A stretch of 38,965 nucleotides of DNA from positions 1-38,965 of the forward strand of contig CANBWY010000018.1 in NCBI GenBank assembly GCA_947373245.1. The letters are read 5' to 3'. A program made the translations under genes and the position numbers. The notes below the pieces were generated by a model. It saw only the letters and a program-made list of their open reading frames with translations. It had not been told where the DNA came from and did no database searches. Positions 1 through 7,756 of this stretch are shown here, one piece after another (position 1 is the first letter of the stretch; every line of letters starts with the position of its first letter). The stretch comes from Comamonadaceae bacterium (GTDB taxonomy: Bacteria > Pseudomonadota > Gammaproteobacteria > Burkholderiales > Burkholderiaceae_C).

Positions 1-69
1 GCGTTGCCCAACGCGAAGGTCCATGTCTGAAAAATTAGCAGGACTTGGTGTGCTCTCTTGGTTTGTCAT
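1..69 (-). CDS. 5' end of an unrecognised protein, cut by the window edge
   Basis: An open frame starts with ATG at 69 on the minus strand and runs 23 codons without a stop to base 1. A GAGG Shine-Dalgarno-like motif lies nine bases upstream of the ATG, which supports a real start. The peptide begins MTNQESTPSP and ends DLRVGQR. That is too little to assign a family. It reads in the same direction as the integrase remnant and tRNA-Lys, with an upstream intergenic stretch carrying a perfect dyad at 149-173. Whether it belongs to an inserted element or to the old chromosome cannot be told from this window. Confidence 0.45.
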   Translation of the reverse strand, partial: MTNQESTPSPANFSDMDLRVGQR

Positions 70-287
70 TTTTAAAATCCTCAGCGCCTCGTCAGGCCTT
101 GGTTCATCGTAATCGCAGCCGTTCTTAAAAATGAGTCTTCTTATTCAAACCTTGAGATAAGTCAACTCAAGGTGTCACTGAATGACCCACATAGGCATCA
201 TTTGAAAATTTCAATCTCGGTTACGCACGGCAGAAATATTCTTCACGGCCACATGCGAGGTAGACGTGCTCTTATCCACTCCCAGCG
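70..287. other. AT-rich intergenic stretch
   Basis: No convincing gene is seen between the partial minus-strand frame at 1-69 and the start of the inverted repeat at 288. The stretch is AT-richer than most of the window and contains one perfect 8-bp dyad (149-173). On the minus strand a TTGACT hexamer lies inside this dyad, with a weak TAAGAA-type hexamer 16 bases further on. This could be a promoter for the partial gene, but the -10 match is poor. Confidence 0.4.
149..173. promoter_or_regulatory. Perfect 8-9-8 inverted repeat, operator- or recombination-site-like
   Basis: ACCTTGAG at 149-156 and CTCAAGGT at 166-173 are exact reverse complements separated by nine bases. No T run follows on either strand, so a terminator is unlikely. 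The dyad lies about 80 bases upstream of the partial gene start and overlaps a TTGACT hexamer on the minus strand, so an operator is the simplest reading. With an integrase remnant nearby, a tyrosine-recombinase core site is also possible. Confidence 0.35.
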
Positions 288-505
288 GCTATCAGCTTGC
301 TAAGTTAGCGTTAAACGCTGTATGACAGAGAAAAAAGACACTACGCACATTCTTGTTCCAAACACGCTAGTCGTCTTTGTACGACCTCGTAGCACTGTTT
401 GGCAGTGTCGCTATCAAGTTGATGGGAAATGGCAGCGAGAGAGCACTAACGAGCGCAATTTAGACGATGCCAAGCGTGTCGCTCACGACTTGCTCATTGA
501 AGCTA
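288..505 (+). repeat. 218-bp inverted repeat, left copy
   Basis: This copy matches the reverse complement of 954-1171 at all but three positions. The three differences are transitions, all T here and C in the other copy, clustered within about 25 bases of the coding part. The copy contains 34 bases of upstream flank, including the 13-base palindrome AGCGTTAAACGCT at 307-319, and the first 61 codons of the integrase-like gene. Homology stops sharply at both ends. Confidence 0.95.
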
Positions 506-549
506 TCTGTTCTCGCCTTCTTAATCCACTCATCAAAGTTAGTTCTTAA
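322..549 (+). pseudogene. Duplicated integrase N-terminal fragment
   Basis: This is a second copy of the first 61 codons of the integrase gene that starts at 1137 on the other strand. It differs by one amino acid, Val for Ala, plus silent changes. After the repeat ends at 505 the frame runs 14 codons of unrelated sequence, antisense to the other copy's interior, and stops at 547-549. It therefore holds only the arm-binding N-terminus, with no core-binding or catalytic domain. It arose by inverted duplication and is very probably non-functional as a recombinase. A small DNA-binding peptide is conceivable, but no ribosome-binding site is visible. Confidence 0.7.
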
Positions 550-1137
550 CGCTCTAACTTCTTGCAAGTCAAACGCAGGTCTACGCTCAGTTTTCTTACC
601 TACAGCGACTAACTTAGGACGATTAATTTCATACATGTAACCACGATATATGCCCTCATCAAACACTCTATTGAGCGCAGCATTGTGATTAAGAATGGTG
701 CTGTGCTTAGGCGCTGACTTCATCTTAGTGATGCGCCAAGCATCAAATTCTTCAAGTAGTTGATGCGTAATATTGTCTATTTTGTAGCTACCAAAGAACT
801 TAATTAGGTAGTTTTCAATGATGGAGATGTACTCTTTGTACATTGATTTCCCATCACCATCAGCAATGAGCTTCTCCATTCTGATGATGGCGTGTTTCGC
901 AATATCTTTGAAAGTGCGAGTAATTGGGGCAGCGTTGAGCTTCTTGCGAACGTTAGCTTCAATGAGCAAGTCGTGAGCGACACGCTTGGCATCGTCTAAA
1001 TTGCGCTCGTTAGTGCTCTCTCGCTGCCATTTCCCATCAACTTGATAGCGACACTGCCAAACAGTGCTACGAGGTCGTGCGAAGACGACTAGCGTGTTTG
1101 GGACAAGAATGTGCGTAGTGTCTTTTTTCTCTGTCAT
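460..1137 (-). pseudogene. Truncated tyrosine-recombinase-type integrase
   Basis: The 225-codon frame has the layout of a phage or island integrase. The N-terminal arm-binding part (about residues 1-60) contains WQCRYQVDGKW and a DDAKRVAHDL helix. A helical SAM-like core-binding domain follows (about 65-195). The protein breaks off just after FDLQEVRAL, where the catalytic domain with its Arg, His-x-x-Arg and Tyr should begin. From about residue 211 it reads into the inverted copy at 288-505 and picks up 15 foreign codons before the stop at 460. None of the catalytic residues is present. The gene lies 157 bases beyond the 3' end of tRNA-Lys in the same orientation, the usual place for the integrase of an element inserted at a tRNA gene. 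Assignment to the integrase family is by overall layout. Confidence 0.75.
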
Positions 1138-1171
1138 ACAGCGTTTAACGCTAACTTAGCAAGCTGATAGC
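954..1171 (-). repeat. 218-bp inverted repeat, right copy
   Basis: Reverse-complement partner of 288-505, with three mismatches in 218 bp. The two copies flank a 448-bp unique segment (506-953) that is the interior of the integrase gene. Recombination between the copies would flip that segment and move the truncated gene to the other strand. A transcript crossing both copies would fold into a long, nearly perfect stem. Confidence 0.95.
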
Positions 1172-1236
1172 TTACTTGGGCTGTACGAAAAGGACAAGAA
1201 AAAGGGAGAAAAAGTGCGTAGTCGGTGCGCACAATG

Positions 1237-1262
1237 AAAAACAGCCACTTGTTAGTGGCTGC
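1237..1262 (-). terminator. Rho-independent terminator after tRNA-Lys
   Basis: On the minus strand an 8-bp stem (CAGCCACT / AGTGGCTG, 1242-1249 and 1254-1261) with a 4-base loop is followed by a run of five T. It lies 33 bases beyond the tRNA-Lys 3' end and would end tRNA transcription before the integrase remnant. Confidence 0.85.
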
Positions 1263-1294
1263 TTTCGTTGTAAACGGCATGTTTACTAGTGTTT

Positions 1295-1370
1295 TGGTGG
1301 GACCAGCGGGGGTCGAACCCACGACAAACGGATTAAAAGTCCGCTGCTCTACCAACTGAGCTATGGTCCC
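1295..1370 (-). tRNA. tRNA-Lys (anticodon TTT)
   Basis: A complete 76-base tRNA is read on the minus strand. It has a 7-bp acceptor stem GGGACCA/TGGTCCC, a D arm AGCTCAGTTGGTAGAGC, an anticodon loop CTTTTAA giving anticodon TTT, a T arm with GTTCGAC, and an encoded CCA end. It decodes lysine AAA/AAG. Its 3' end faces the integrase remnant, so this gene is the probable attachment target of a lost element. I found no second copy of the tRNA 3' end within the window to serve as the other attachment site. Confidence 0.97.
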
Positions 1371-1417
1371 ATCACGCCGAGTATTTAACGTTTGTTTTGT
1401 ACCCTGCGAAGCCTAAA

Positions 1418-1447
1418 AGTATAACGCATTTTTCACACTTTTGGCAA
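1418..1447 (-). promoter_or_regulatory. Candidate sigma-70 promoter of tRNA-Lys
   Basis: On the minus strand TTGCCA (1442-1447, 5 of 6 to consensus) and TATACT (1418-1423, 5 of 6) are separated by 18 bases. This puts initiation about 40 bases before the mature tRNA 5' end at 1370. The -35 hexamer lies inside the last codons of tcdA. Confidence 0.55.
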
Positions 1448-2209
1448 TGGGCGTGAAGAAATTTGGTCGAAAACCCATCCTGCTGCGCATTGCCCAAAAG
1501 TGGCAGTCACACTGACCACAGAACCATAGCCGTGGCAGTTCAAAGAGCCGTCGCCTTCCACCGCGCAACTCGCGTCAGGCGGTGCCACTGCTTCGCGACT
1601 GAACACACAGCTCACGCCTATTTTTTTACCTTCACGTGCCGCCCCATGCACTCGGCGCAAGTTGTAGCGCAGCTTCGCCAGCAAGGGGTCGTGGGAGGTG
1701 TTGGCGAGGTCATCCACGTCCACCTTGTGTGCCAAACGTTTGCCACCGGCTGCGCCTACGCTGATGAAAATACAACGCGCTTGGATAGCCCAAGCGGCCA
1801 TCGCTGTTTTGGCTTGAACTTGGTCACATGCATCAATCACCGCGTCGACGGCCACACCACCCAAGATGCTGGGCCAGTTGTCAGCGTCCACAAATTCTTC
1901 AATGCACGTCACCACGCAGTCAGGGTTGATGTGCGCAATGCGCTCACGCATGGCATCGACTTTGGCCATGCCCACGGTGTTGTCGAGCGCGTGGATTTGT
2001 CGGTTGATGTTGGACTCGGCCACGTTGTCGAGGTCAATCAAGGTCAAGCGCCCCACCCCGCTGCGCGCCAAGGCTTCAGCGCTCCAAGAGCCCACGCCCC
2101 CCACCCCCACGACCACCACATGCGACGCACGGATGCGCGCCGCACCGCTCACCCCGTACAACCGGTCTAAGCCACCGAAGCGGCGATCAATGACAGAGGG
2201 CTCATGCAT
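1433..2209 (-). CDS. tcdA: tRNA threonylcarbamoyladenosine dehydratase TcdA
   Basis: This is an E1-like enzyme of the ThiF/MoeB superfamily. Members of the TcdA (CsdL) group use ATP to cyclise the t6A base at position 37 of ANN-decoding tRNAs to the ct6A form. The 258-residue length fits. The nucleotide-binding loop GVGGVG is at 35-40, the acidic turn DLDNV at 59-63, and the NINRQ segment with the conserved Arg at 67-71, followed by VIDACD at 124-129. The start overlaps the end of the upstream YeeE-type transporter gene by 8 bases, so the two are probably translated together. In E. coli the CsdA-CsdE sulfur-relay proteins are linked to this enzyme. Neither is present here, but a sulfur-compound transporter is the immediate neighbour. 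Confidence 0.93.
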   Translation of the reverse strand: MHEPSVIDRRFGGLDRLYGVSGAARIRASHVVVVGVGGVGSWSAEALARSGVGRLTLIDLDNVAESNINRQIHALDNTVGMAKVDAMRERIAHINPDCVVTCIEEFVDADNWPSILGGVAVDAVIDACDQVQAKTAMAAWAIQARCIFISVGAAGGKRLAHKVDVDDLANTSHDPLLAKLRYNLRRVHGAAREGKKIGVSCVFSREAVAPPDASCAVEGDGSLNCHGYGSVVSVTATFGQCAAGWVFDQISSRPLPKV

Positions 2210-3284
2210 AGGTCATACGCTCCAAATGTGTGGCTTGCACGCGCAAAGCCATGACAGCACCGAGCACCATGCAAGCCGAGGCCACCACCGCATTGAGGCT
2301 CAAGGTAGACAGGCCACTGAGGCCTTGCCCGAAGGTGCAACCCATGGCTGTGACGCCACCTATGCCCATCAACACGCTACCAAACAAATGTTGGCCTAGG
2401 TCGCGCGGGTTGGCAAAGCCTTCCCAACGAAACGTTTTGCCCCCCAGCGCCAACACAGCAGACCCCGTGATGACACCTGCAACAGCCGCCACGCCCACGG
2501 TCAGCACTTTGGCGCGGTCACTGAAAAACATCAACCAATCGAGCGTGTGTGCCACGGGGGCGACAAAGCTCATGGCTTCTATACGGCCAGAGCTGGTCCC
2601 TAAATAAACGGCTTCCAGCGTTTCAGGGTGTTCGGGCACAAAGCCCCAAGAGCCACTGACCCACCACATGGCCACGATGACGCTGCCCACACCTAAGCCA
2701 GCCAATAAATTGTCAAAGGTCCAGAATGTTTTGTGGCGCAACGCCGACAAGAGCAAGGTGCCGCCTAAGAAATAGCCCAATCCGGGGATGCCCAAAGCAC
2801 TGAGATTGGCCCCCGCTGGCATCTCGACAAACACCGTGTCCACGGTGTTGACGCGCACCACAGCTGTGATGCCTTTGAGGGTGGCAAATGCGCTCACACC
2901 CATGACCACCAATACAACCAGCGATTTCAGATTACCGCCGCCAATGCGGACCAAGGTTTTATTGCCGCAGCCCGACGTCAACACCATGCCATAACCAAAC
3001 AACAAACCGCCCACGCAGCTGGACAACCACATGAACCGTGTGCTGGCATACAAAGTTTTGCTGGCGTCAATCCACGCAAGATTCGTCAAAGCGCTAAAGC
3101 CGACCATGGCCAAGCCAATGGCACATAGCCATTGGCGCGCACGGGTCCAGTCCCCCATATGCACCACATCCGCCACGGCACCCATGGTGCAAAAGTGCGT
3201 GCGTTGGCCAATCGCCCCCAGCAAAACACCCCCTAAAAAAAAGGCCCAAAGGACCTCTTGGGTGAGCGCGGCAATCTGTGTCAC
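2202..3284 (-). CDS. YeeE/YedE (TsuA-type) sulfur-compound transporter
   Basis: A 360-residue polytopic inner-membrane protein with about nine hydrophobic segments and the duplicated YeeE/YedE layout. Three cysteines lie in the conserved contexts of this family: C32 (THFCTMGA), C106 (TSGCGNKT) and C316 (AMGCTFGQG). In the characterised thiosulfate channel TsuA three such cysteines form the path along which thiosulfate is handed through the membrane, so thiosulfate uptake is the best guess. The start overlaps the cpoB stop by four bases (ATGA) and the end overlaps tcdA by eight, so all three lie on one transcript. The substrate is not proven; selenium- or other sulfur-compound transport has been suggested for relatives. 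Confidence 0.85.
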   Translation of the reverse strand: MTQIAALTQEVLWAFFLGGVLLGAIGQRTHFCTMGAVADVVHMGDWTRARQWLCAIGLAMVGFSALTNLAWIDASKTLYASTRFMWLSSCVGGLLFGYGMVLTSGCGNKTLVRIGGGNLKSLVVLVVMGVSAFATLKGITAVVRVNTVDTVFVEMPAGANLSALGIPGLGYFLGGTLLLSALRHKTFWTFDNLLAGLGVGSVIVAMWWVSGSWGFVPEHPETLEAVYLGTSSGRIEAMSFVAPVAHTLDWLMFFSDRAKVLTVGVAAVAGVITGSAVLALGGKTFRWEGFANPRDLGQHLFGSVLMGIGGVTAMGCTFGQGLSGLSTLSLNAVVASACMVLGAVMALRVQATHLERMTYA

Positions 3285-4012
3285 TTCAGCTTCGCCAAAC
3301 GCTCAGTGGCGGCACTGGCTGCCTCAGTATTGGGGTAAGTTTTGAGCAAATCCCCCAAGGTCTTGCGTGCGGACTTGGTGTCTTTGAGCTCGAGTTGGCA
3401 GTTGGCCACAGACAACATGGCATCTGCTGCGCGTTTGTGGTTCGGGGCTTTGCTCAGCAAGGCGTTGAAGTTTTTGATGGCACTGGTGTAATCCCGAACC
3501 GCATATTGGGCATTGCCCAGCCAAAACAGCGAGGGCACAACATAGCCGCTCCTAGGGTAGCGTTTGATGAAGTCTGTGAAGACGCCGTTGGCAGCTGCAA
3601 AATCACCGCTGCGGAACACCTCAAAGGCGTCTTCGTAAGCGCGGGTTTCAGCGGGATCGGCCAAAAACTCCACGCCATCGACTTTGACAGTGGTGGGTTC
3701 AAATTTCTTCAAACGATCGTCCAAGCCTTGCGACACCGTTTGTTGATGTTGCAAGACTTGAAGCAACTCTTCTTTTTCTCCGCGCAGGCGTGCACTTTCT
3801 GCACTCAGCGCCTCGAACTGGTTTTCTTGCTCTAGCAAGCTGCGTTGGAACTGCTGAATTTCATCGCTTTGTTTCTCGACGCGCTGGCGCAAGTCAAGGA
3901 TGGCGCGACGGGCTTCATCGTCTTCAAACAAAGCCGCGTGGGCGCCCACGCTCCACACCACAGCGGTGGCCAAGGCCACCGCACGGATAGAAAAAGAAGT
4001 GTTCAATGTCAT
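3281..4012 (-). CDS. cpoB: Tol-Pal system protein CpoB (YbgF)
   Basis: A 243-residue periplasmic protein. In E. coli CpoB binds TolA and the PBP1B synthase and links peptidoglycan synthesis to outer-membrane constriction at division. A signal peptide covers residues 1 to about 26 (cut after AHA). A coiled-coil, Glu/Gln/Leu-rich trimerisation segment spans about 29-105. Tetratricopeptide-type repeats fill about 122-243, for example YEDAFEVFRSGDFAAA and TSAIKNFNALL. It follows pal directly; its ATG at 4012 overlaps the pal stop by four bases. The domain order and genomic place leave little doubt. Confidence 0.93.
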   Translation of the reverse strand: MTLNTSFSIRAVALATAVVWSVGAHAALFEDDEARRAILDLRQRVEKQSDEIQQFQRSLLEQENQFEALSAESARLRGEKEELLQVLQHQQTVSQGLDDRLKKFEPTTVKVDGVEFLADPAETRAYEDAFEVFRSGDFAAANGVFTDFIKRYPRSGYVVPSLFWLGNAQYAVRDYTSAIKNFNALLSKAPNHKRAADAMLSVANCQLELKDTKSARKTLGDLLKTYPNTEAASAATERLAKLK

Positions 4013-4533
4013 TGGTAATTCAACGCTGCACGGCGGTTTTGTGAATAAGCGGCCTCATCCGAACCTTGGGCCACAGGTTTTTCTTTGCCAAAGCTGACCG
4101 CTTCCATTTGCGCCTCGGGCACACCCAAGACGCTCAAAGCACGGCGAACTGCCTCGGAACGCTTTTGGCCCAAGGCCAAGTTGTACTCACTGCCACCGCG
4201 CTCGTCGGTGTGGCCTTCGATGTTGACGCGGCGGTTGCGATCCGCACGCAAGTAACGCGCATGCGCATCAAGCACGCTTTGGTACTCGGGTTTGACAACA
4301 AAGCTGTCCAAATCAAAGTAAAGAATGTGCTCCACGCCGACGGGGCCTTGCTTGATGCCCTGCATGGCACCCAAGCCACGTGCGTTCAACGCATTGCTGT
4401 TGGTGCCATTGGTTTGTGTGGAATCCGCAGCGCCACCCGTGCGGTCTTCCACCTGCACATCGTCCAGTTTCACGCCAGAGGCGCAACCCGACAACACCGC
4501 CACGATGGAGACGAGTAAAAGAAGTTTTTTCAT
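4009..4533 (-). CDS. pal: Peptidoglycan-associated lipoprotein Pal
   Basis: A 174-residue outer-membrane lipoprotein. It starts MKKLLLLVSI with lipobox LSGC (Cys17 is the lipid-modified residue), followed by a short linker and an OmpA-like peptidoglycan-binding domain from about residue 70 to the end. That domain contains YFDLDSF, GHTDERG and the closing QNRRAAL segment. Pal anchors the outer membrane to the cell wall and cycles between peptidoglycan and TolB. I chose the ATG at 4533 because the longer frame adds 20 residues that would spoil the signal peptide. The ribosome-binding site is weak, and 29 bases separate it from tolB. Confidence 0.96.
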   Translation of the reverse strand: MKKLLLLVSIVAVLSGCASGVKLDDVQVEDRTGGAADSTQTNGTNSNALNARGLGAMQGIKQGPVGVEHILYFDLDSFVVKPEYQSVLDAHARYLRADRNRRVNIEGHTDERGGSEYNLALGQKRSEAVRRALSVLGVPEAQMEAVSFGKEKPVAQGSDEAAYSQNRRAALNYQ

Positions 4534-4562
4534 AGAAATAGCTTTAAAAAGAAGAGGAAGAA

Positions 4563-5846
4563 TTAAGGCAGTGTTTTGCTGAAAGGGCCCCAATTAGGCT
4601 CACGCAAATCACCAGCTTGGCCCGACAAACGGGCTTTGATGCGGCCGTCCAAGGTGGTGGTCATCAAGGCTTCGCGGCCGTCTTGCACGGTGGCATAGAC
4701 GATCAGGCGGCTGTTGGGCGCAAAGCTGGGACGCTCATCGCGGTTGGTCTCGGTGATGGAGGCCACGTTGCCGCTGGAAATATCCATGACCTGTAATTTG
4801 AAAGCGCCGCCAACACGCGTGATGTAGCTCAACCAACGGCCATCCGCACTCAAGGCTGGCGAAATGTTGTAGGTGCCATTGAAGGTCACACGGTTGGCTG
4901 GGCCGCCTGAGGCTGGCATGCGGTAAATCTGGGGCGCACCGCCACGGTCGCTGACAAAATAAATGGCCGAGCCGTCGGGCGTGAAGACGGGTTCGGTGTC
5001 AATGCCGGACGATTGCGTCAAACGCCGCGGCTCACCGCCGTTGGCATCGATCATGAAAAGTTGCGAGCCGCCATCGCGGCTCAAGGTCACGGCCAAGCTT
5101 TTACCATCGGGTGACCAGCTGGGGGCGCTGTTGGAGCCACGGAAGTTGGCCACCACGTGGCGTTTACCAGTCGAGACGTCGTGCACGTAGACCACAGGTT
5201 TGCGCGATTCAAACGACACATAAGCCACTTGGCGGCCCGTGGGCGACCAGCTGGGTGAAATGATGGGCTCAGGGCTGGCCAAAGCAGACTGGGCGTTTTC
5301 GCCATCCGAATCCGCCACCCACAGGTTAAAGCGTGTGCCCGCTTTGGTCACATAGGCGATGCGGGTGGAAAACACACCCTTGTCGCCCGTGAGTTTTTCA
5401 TACACAAAGTCAGCAATGCGGTGCGAGGCCAAGCGCAAATCGCCCGCCACCACGGAGTAGCTCATCGCGCCCAAATCTTGACCGCGCACCACGTCCCACA
5501 AACGGATGCGCACGTCATAGCGCCCATCGTTCATGCGGCTGATGCTGCCCGTCAACAGCGCATCGGCCCCTTTTTCACGCATGACGCTGACGTCAGGGCG
5601 TTGGGTTTCGTCCATCACCGCACCTGCGCTCAAGCCACGGAACTGGCCGCTGCGCTCTAAGTCCGCTTGTACGATGGTGGAAATCTTTTGCGGCGAGGCC
5701 TCTTCACCACGCAAAGGGGCAAAGGCAATCGGCACTTGGGTCAGACCCACGCCCGACACTTCCACGCGGAACTGTGCCCACGCGGGCAAGGCCAATAAAG
5801 CGGCCGTCAAAAGCCCAAGTGCGAAGCGAAAAAAGTGACGTGTCAT
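4563..5846 (-). CDS. tolB: Tol-Pal system beta-propeller protein TolB
   Basis: The periplasmic partner of Pal. From the ATG at 5846 the protein has 427 residues, with a signal peptide to about residue 24 (cut after AWA), an N-terminal alpha/beta domain (about 25-155), and a six-bladed propeller with repeated SWSPDGK-, FTPDGS- and LSADGR-type turns. An in-frame TTG at 5864 has a better AGGA ribosome-binding motif and would add six residues, so the exact start is uncertain. It is the first gene of the tolB-pal-cpoB-YeeE-tcdA run. The genes tolQ, tolR and tolA, which usually precede tolB, are absent here; msbA lies divergently instead. Confidence 0.95.
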   Translation of the reverse strand: MTRHFFRFALGLLTAALLALPAWAQFRVEVSGVGLTQVPIAFAPLRGEEASPQKISTIVQADLERSGQFRGLSAGAVMDETQRPDVSVMREKGADALLTGSISRMNDGRYDVRIRLWDVVRGQDLGAMSYSVVAGDLRLASHRIADFVYEKLTGDKGVFSTRIAYVTKAGTRFNLWVADSDGENAQSALASPEPIISPSWSPTGRQVAYVSFESRKPVVYVHDVSTGKRHVVANFRGSNSAPSWSPDGKSLAVTLSRDGGSQLFMIDANGGEPRRLTQSSGIDTEPVFTPDGSAIYFVSDRGGAPQIYRMPASGGPANRVTFNGTYNISPALSADGRWLSYITRVGGAFKLQVMDISSGNVASITETNRDERPSFAPNSRLIVYATVQDGREALMTTTLDGRIKARLSGQAGDLREPNWGPFSKTLP

Positions 5847-5952
5847 AGTGAGAGTGGTTGCCAAACGAATCCTGTGATTTTAGTAGCTGAACGGGTGACT
5901 AGGCGAGTGGCGATAATGCTTTGTCCCGCGTTTGTTGCCACTCTAAGAATTT

Positions 5953-7749
5953 ATGACCACCACTGCCAAATCCCCACCGTCTGACGCTTTGTACCCAAGG
6001 CTCAAACGCGTGGCCCCTTGGTTCTCGGGCCACCCCGGTGCGCTGGTGCTGGGCATTATGGGCATTTTTGTAGGTGCGGCCACTGAGCCGGCTATTCCTG
6101 CCCTGATGAAGCCATTGCTCGACAGTGGCTTTGACCGTGGCACTTTGGCGCTGTGGAAGATTCCCGTTGTCTTGTTGTTGCTCTTTGGCGTGCGCGGTTT
6201 TGCCGGCTTTGTGGCGGCGTATTGCTTGTCCCGCGTGACCAATTATTCGATGGAGCGCCTGCGCCAACGCCTGTTTGAAAAGCTGTTGCGCGCTGATCCA
6301 CAGCTGTTTTCCAACCAACACACCAGTGGTTTGACCAACACCATGGTCTATGAGGTCAACAACGGTGCCTCACTGCTGGTCACCACCATGCTGGCATTTG
6401 CCAAAGACTTGGTCACCCTGCTCGCCCTGCTGGGCTACTTGCTGGTGCTGAACTGGAAACTCACCCTGATTGTGTTTGCCATCTTCCCGCCCATTGCATG
6501 GGTCGTGAAGACCCTGTCACGCCGCCTCGACCACGTGACCCGCGCCAGCCAAGACGCCACCGATGAATTGGCCTATGTGGTGGAAGAAAACGTGCTGGCC
6601 TACCGCATGGTGCGCTTGCACAACGCACAAAACAGCCAAACCCACAAATTCGGTACCTCCAACCAAAAGCTGCGCCAGCTGGCACTCAAAGCCGTCATCG
6701 CCAACTCGGTGATGACACCGCTGATTCAAATGTTCGCCGCCTTGGCCCTATCCGCCGTCATCATGGTGGCCCTGTACCAAAGCACGGGCGATGGCGCGAC
6801 CCAAGGCGTGACAGTCGGCAGCTTTGCGGCCTTCATCACGGGCATGTTGATGCTGATTTCGCCCATCAAACACCTGTCTGAAGTGGCGGGCACACTCACA
6901 CGCGGCGTCACCTCGCTGGAGCGTGGCTTAAATCTGCTCGACCTCGCCCCTGACGAAACCCAAGGCACCCACACCAGCGCGCACGCCAAAGGCGAGATTT
7001 GCTTTGACCACGTCACCCTGCAATACCCTTCGGCCACCCAACCCGCTTTAAACAGCGTGAGCCTGACCATCCAGCCCGGCCAAACCGTGGCGCTGGTGGG
7101 GCCCTCGGGTTCGGGTAAAACCACCTTGGCCAATTTGCTGCCCCGTTTCTTGGACCCCAGCGTGGGCCAAGTGCGCTTAGACGGCGTGCCGCTCAAAGAC
7201 TGGTCGCTGGCCAGCTTGCGCAGCCAAGTGGCCTATGTGAGCCAAGACGTGGTCATGTTCAACGACTCGGTAGCGCACAACATCGCCTTGGGTGACACCA
7301 TCGACACTGCGCGCGTGTGGAGCGCCCTAGAAGCCGCCAACTTGGGCGACTTTGTACGCAGCCTGCCCCACCAAGAAAACACGCTTGTGGGCCACAACGC
7401 CACCCAGCTCTCAGGCGGACAACGCCAACGCTTGGCGATTGCCCGCGCCATCTACAAAGACGCGCCCATCCTCATCTTGGACGAAGCCACTTCGGCGCTG
7501 GACACCACGTCTGAGCAAGCCGTCAAAGACGCGCTGCATGTGCTGATGCAAGGCCGCACCTCGCTGGTCATCGCGCATCGACTGTCCACCATCGAGCACG
7601 CCGACCTGATCGTGGTCATGCAAGCGGGCAGCATTGTCGAGACGGGCACACACACCCAGCTGATGAGCCAAGGCGGCGCCTATGCGGCCCTGTACCGCGT
7701 CGCAGTACAAAGCACCGACAACCATTTTTCTGACGCACAAAGCATCTGA
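5953..7749 (+). CDS. msbA: MsbA-type lipid A export ABC transporter
   Basis: A 598-residue half transporter, the usual MsbA length. MsbA flips core-lipid A across the inner membrane using ATP. The membrane domain spans about residues 25-320 with six hydrophobic helices. The nucleotide-binding domain follows with Walker A GPSGSGKT (383-390), Q loop, signature LSGGQ (486-490), Walker B ILILDE ending at D510-E511, and the switch His542 in IAHRLS. It is divergent from tolB. The glycosyltransferase gene downstream starts seven bases after the stop, so the two probably form an operon for lipopolysaccharide work. A general lipid or drug exporter is the alternative reading. Confidence 0.88.
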   Translation: MTTTAKSPPSDALYPRLKRVAPWFSGHPGALVLGIMGIFVGAATEPAIPALMKPLLDSGFDRGTLALWKIPVVLLLLFGVRGFAGFVAAYCLSRVTNYSMERLRQRLFEKLLRADPQLFSNQHTSGLTNTMVYEVNNGASLLVTTMLAFAKDLVTLLALLGYLLVLNWKLTLIVFAIFPPIAWVVKTLSRRLDHVTRASQDATDELAYVVEENVLAYRMVRLHNAQNSQTHKFGTSNQKLRQLALKAVIANSVMTPLIQMFAALALSAVIMVALYQSTGDGATQGVTVGSFAAFITGMLMLISPIKHLSEVAGTLTRGVTSLERGLNLLDLAPDETQGTHTSAHAKGEICFDHVTLQYPSATQPALNSVSLTIQPGQTVALVGPSGSGKTTLANLLPRFLDPSVGQVRLDGVPLKDWSLASLRSQVAYVSQDVVMFNDSVAHNIALGDTIDTARVWSALEAANLGDFVRSLPHQENTLVGHNATQLSGGQRQRLAIARAIYKDAPILILDEATSALDTTSEQAVKDALHVLMQGRTSLVIAHRLSTIEHADLIVVMQAGSIVETGTHTQLMSQGGAYAALYRVAVQSTDNHFSDAQSI

Positions 7750-7756
7750 GCCCCCT

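Noticed and set aside
1-1300. Insertion sequence or transposon as the cause of the inverted repeats
   Set aside because: No transposase is encoded between or beside the repeats, the repeats contain the integrase's own 5' end, and no target-site duplication is visible at their outer edges.
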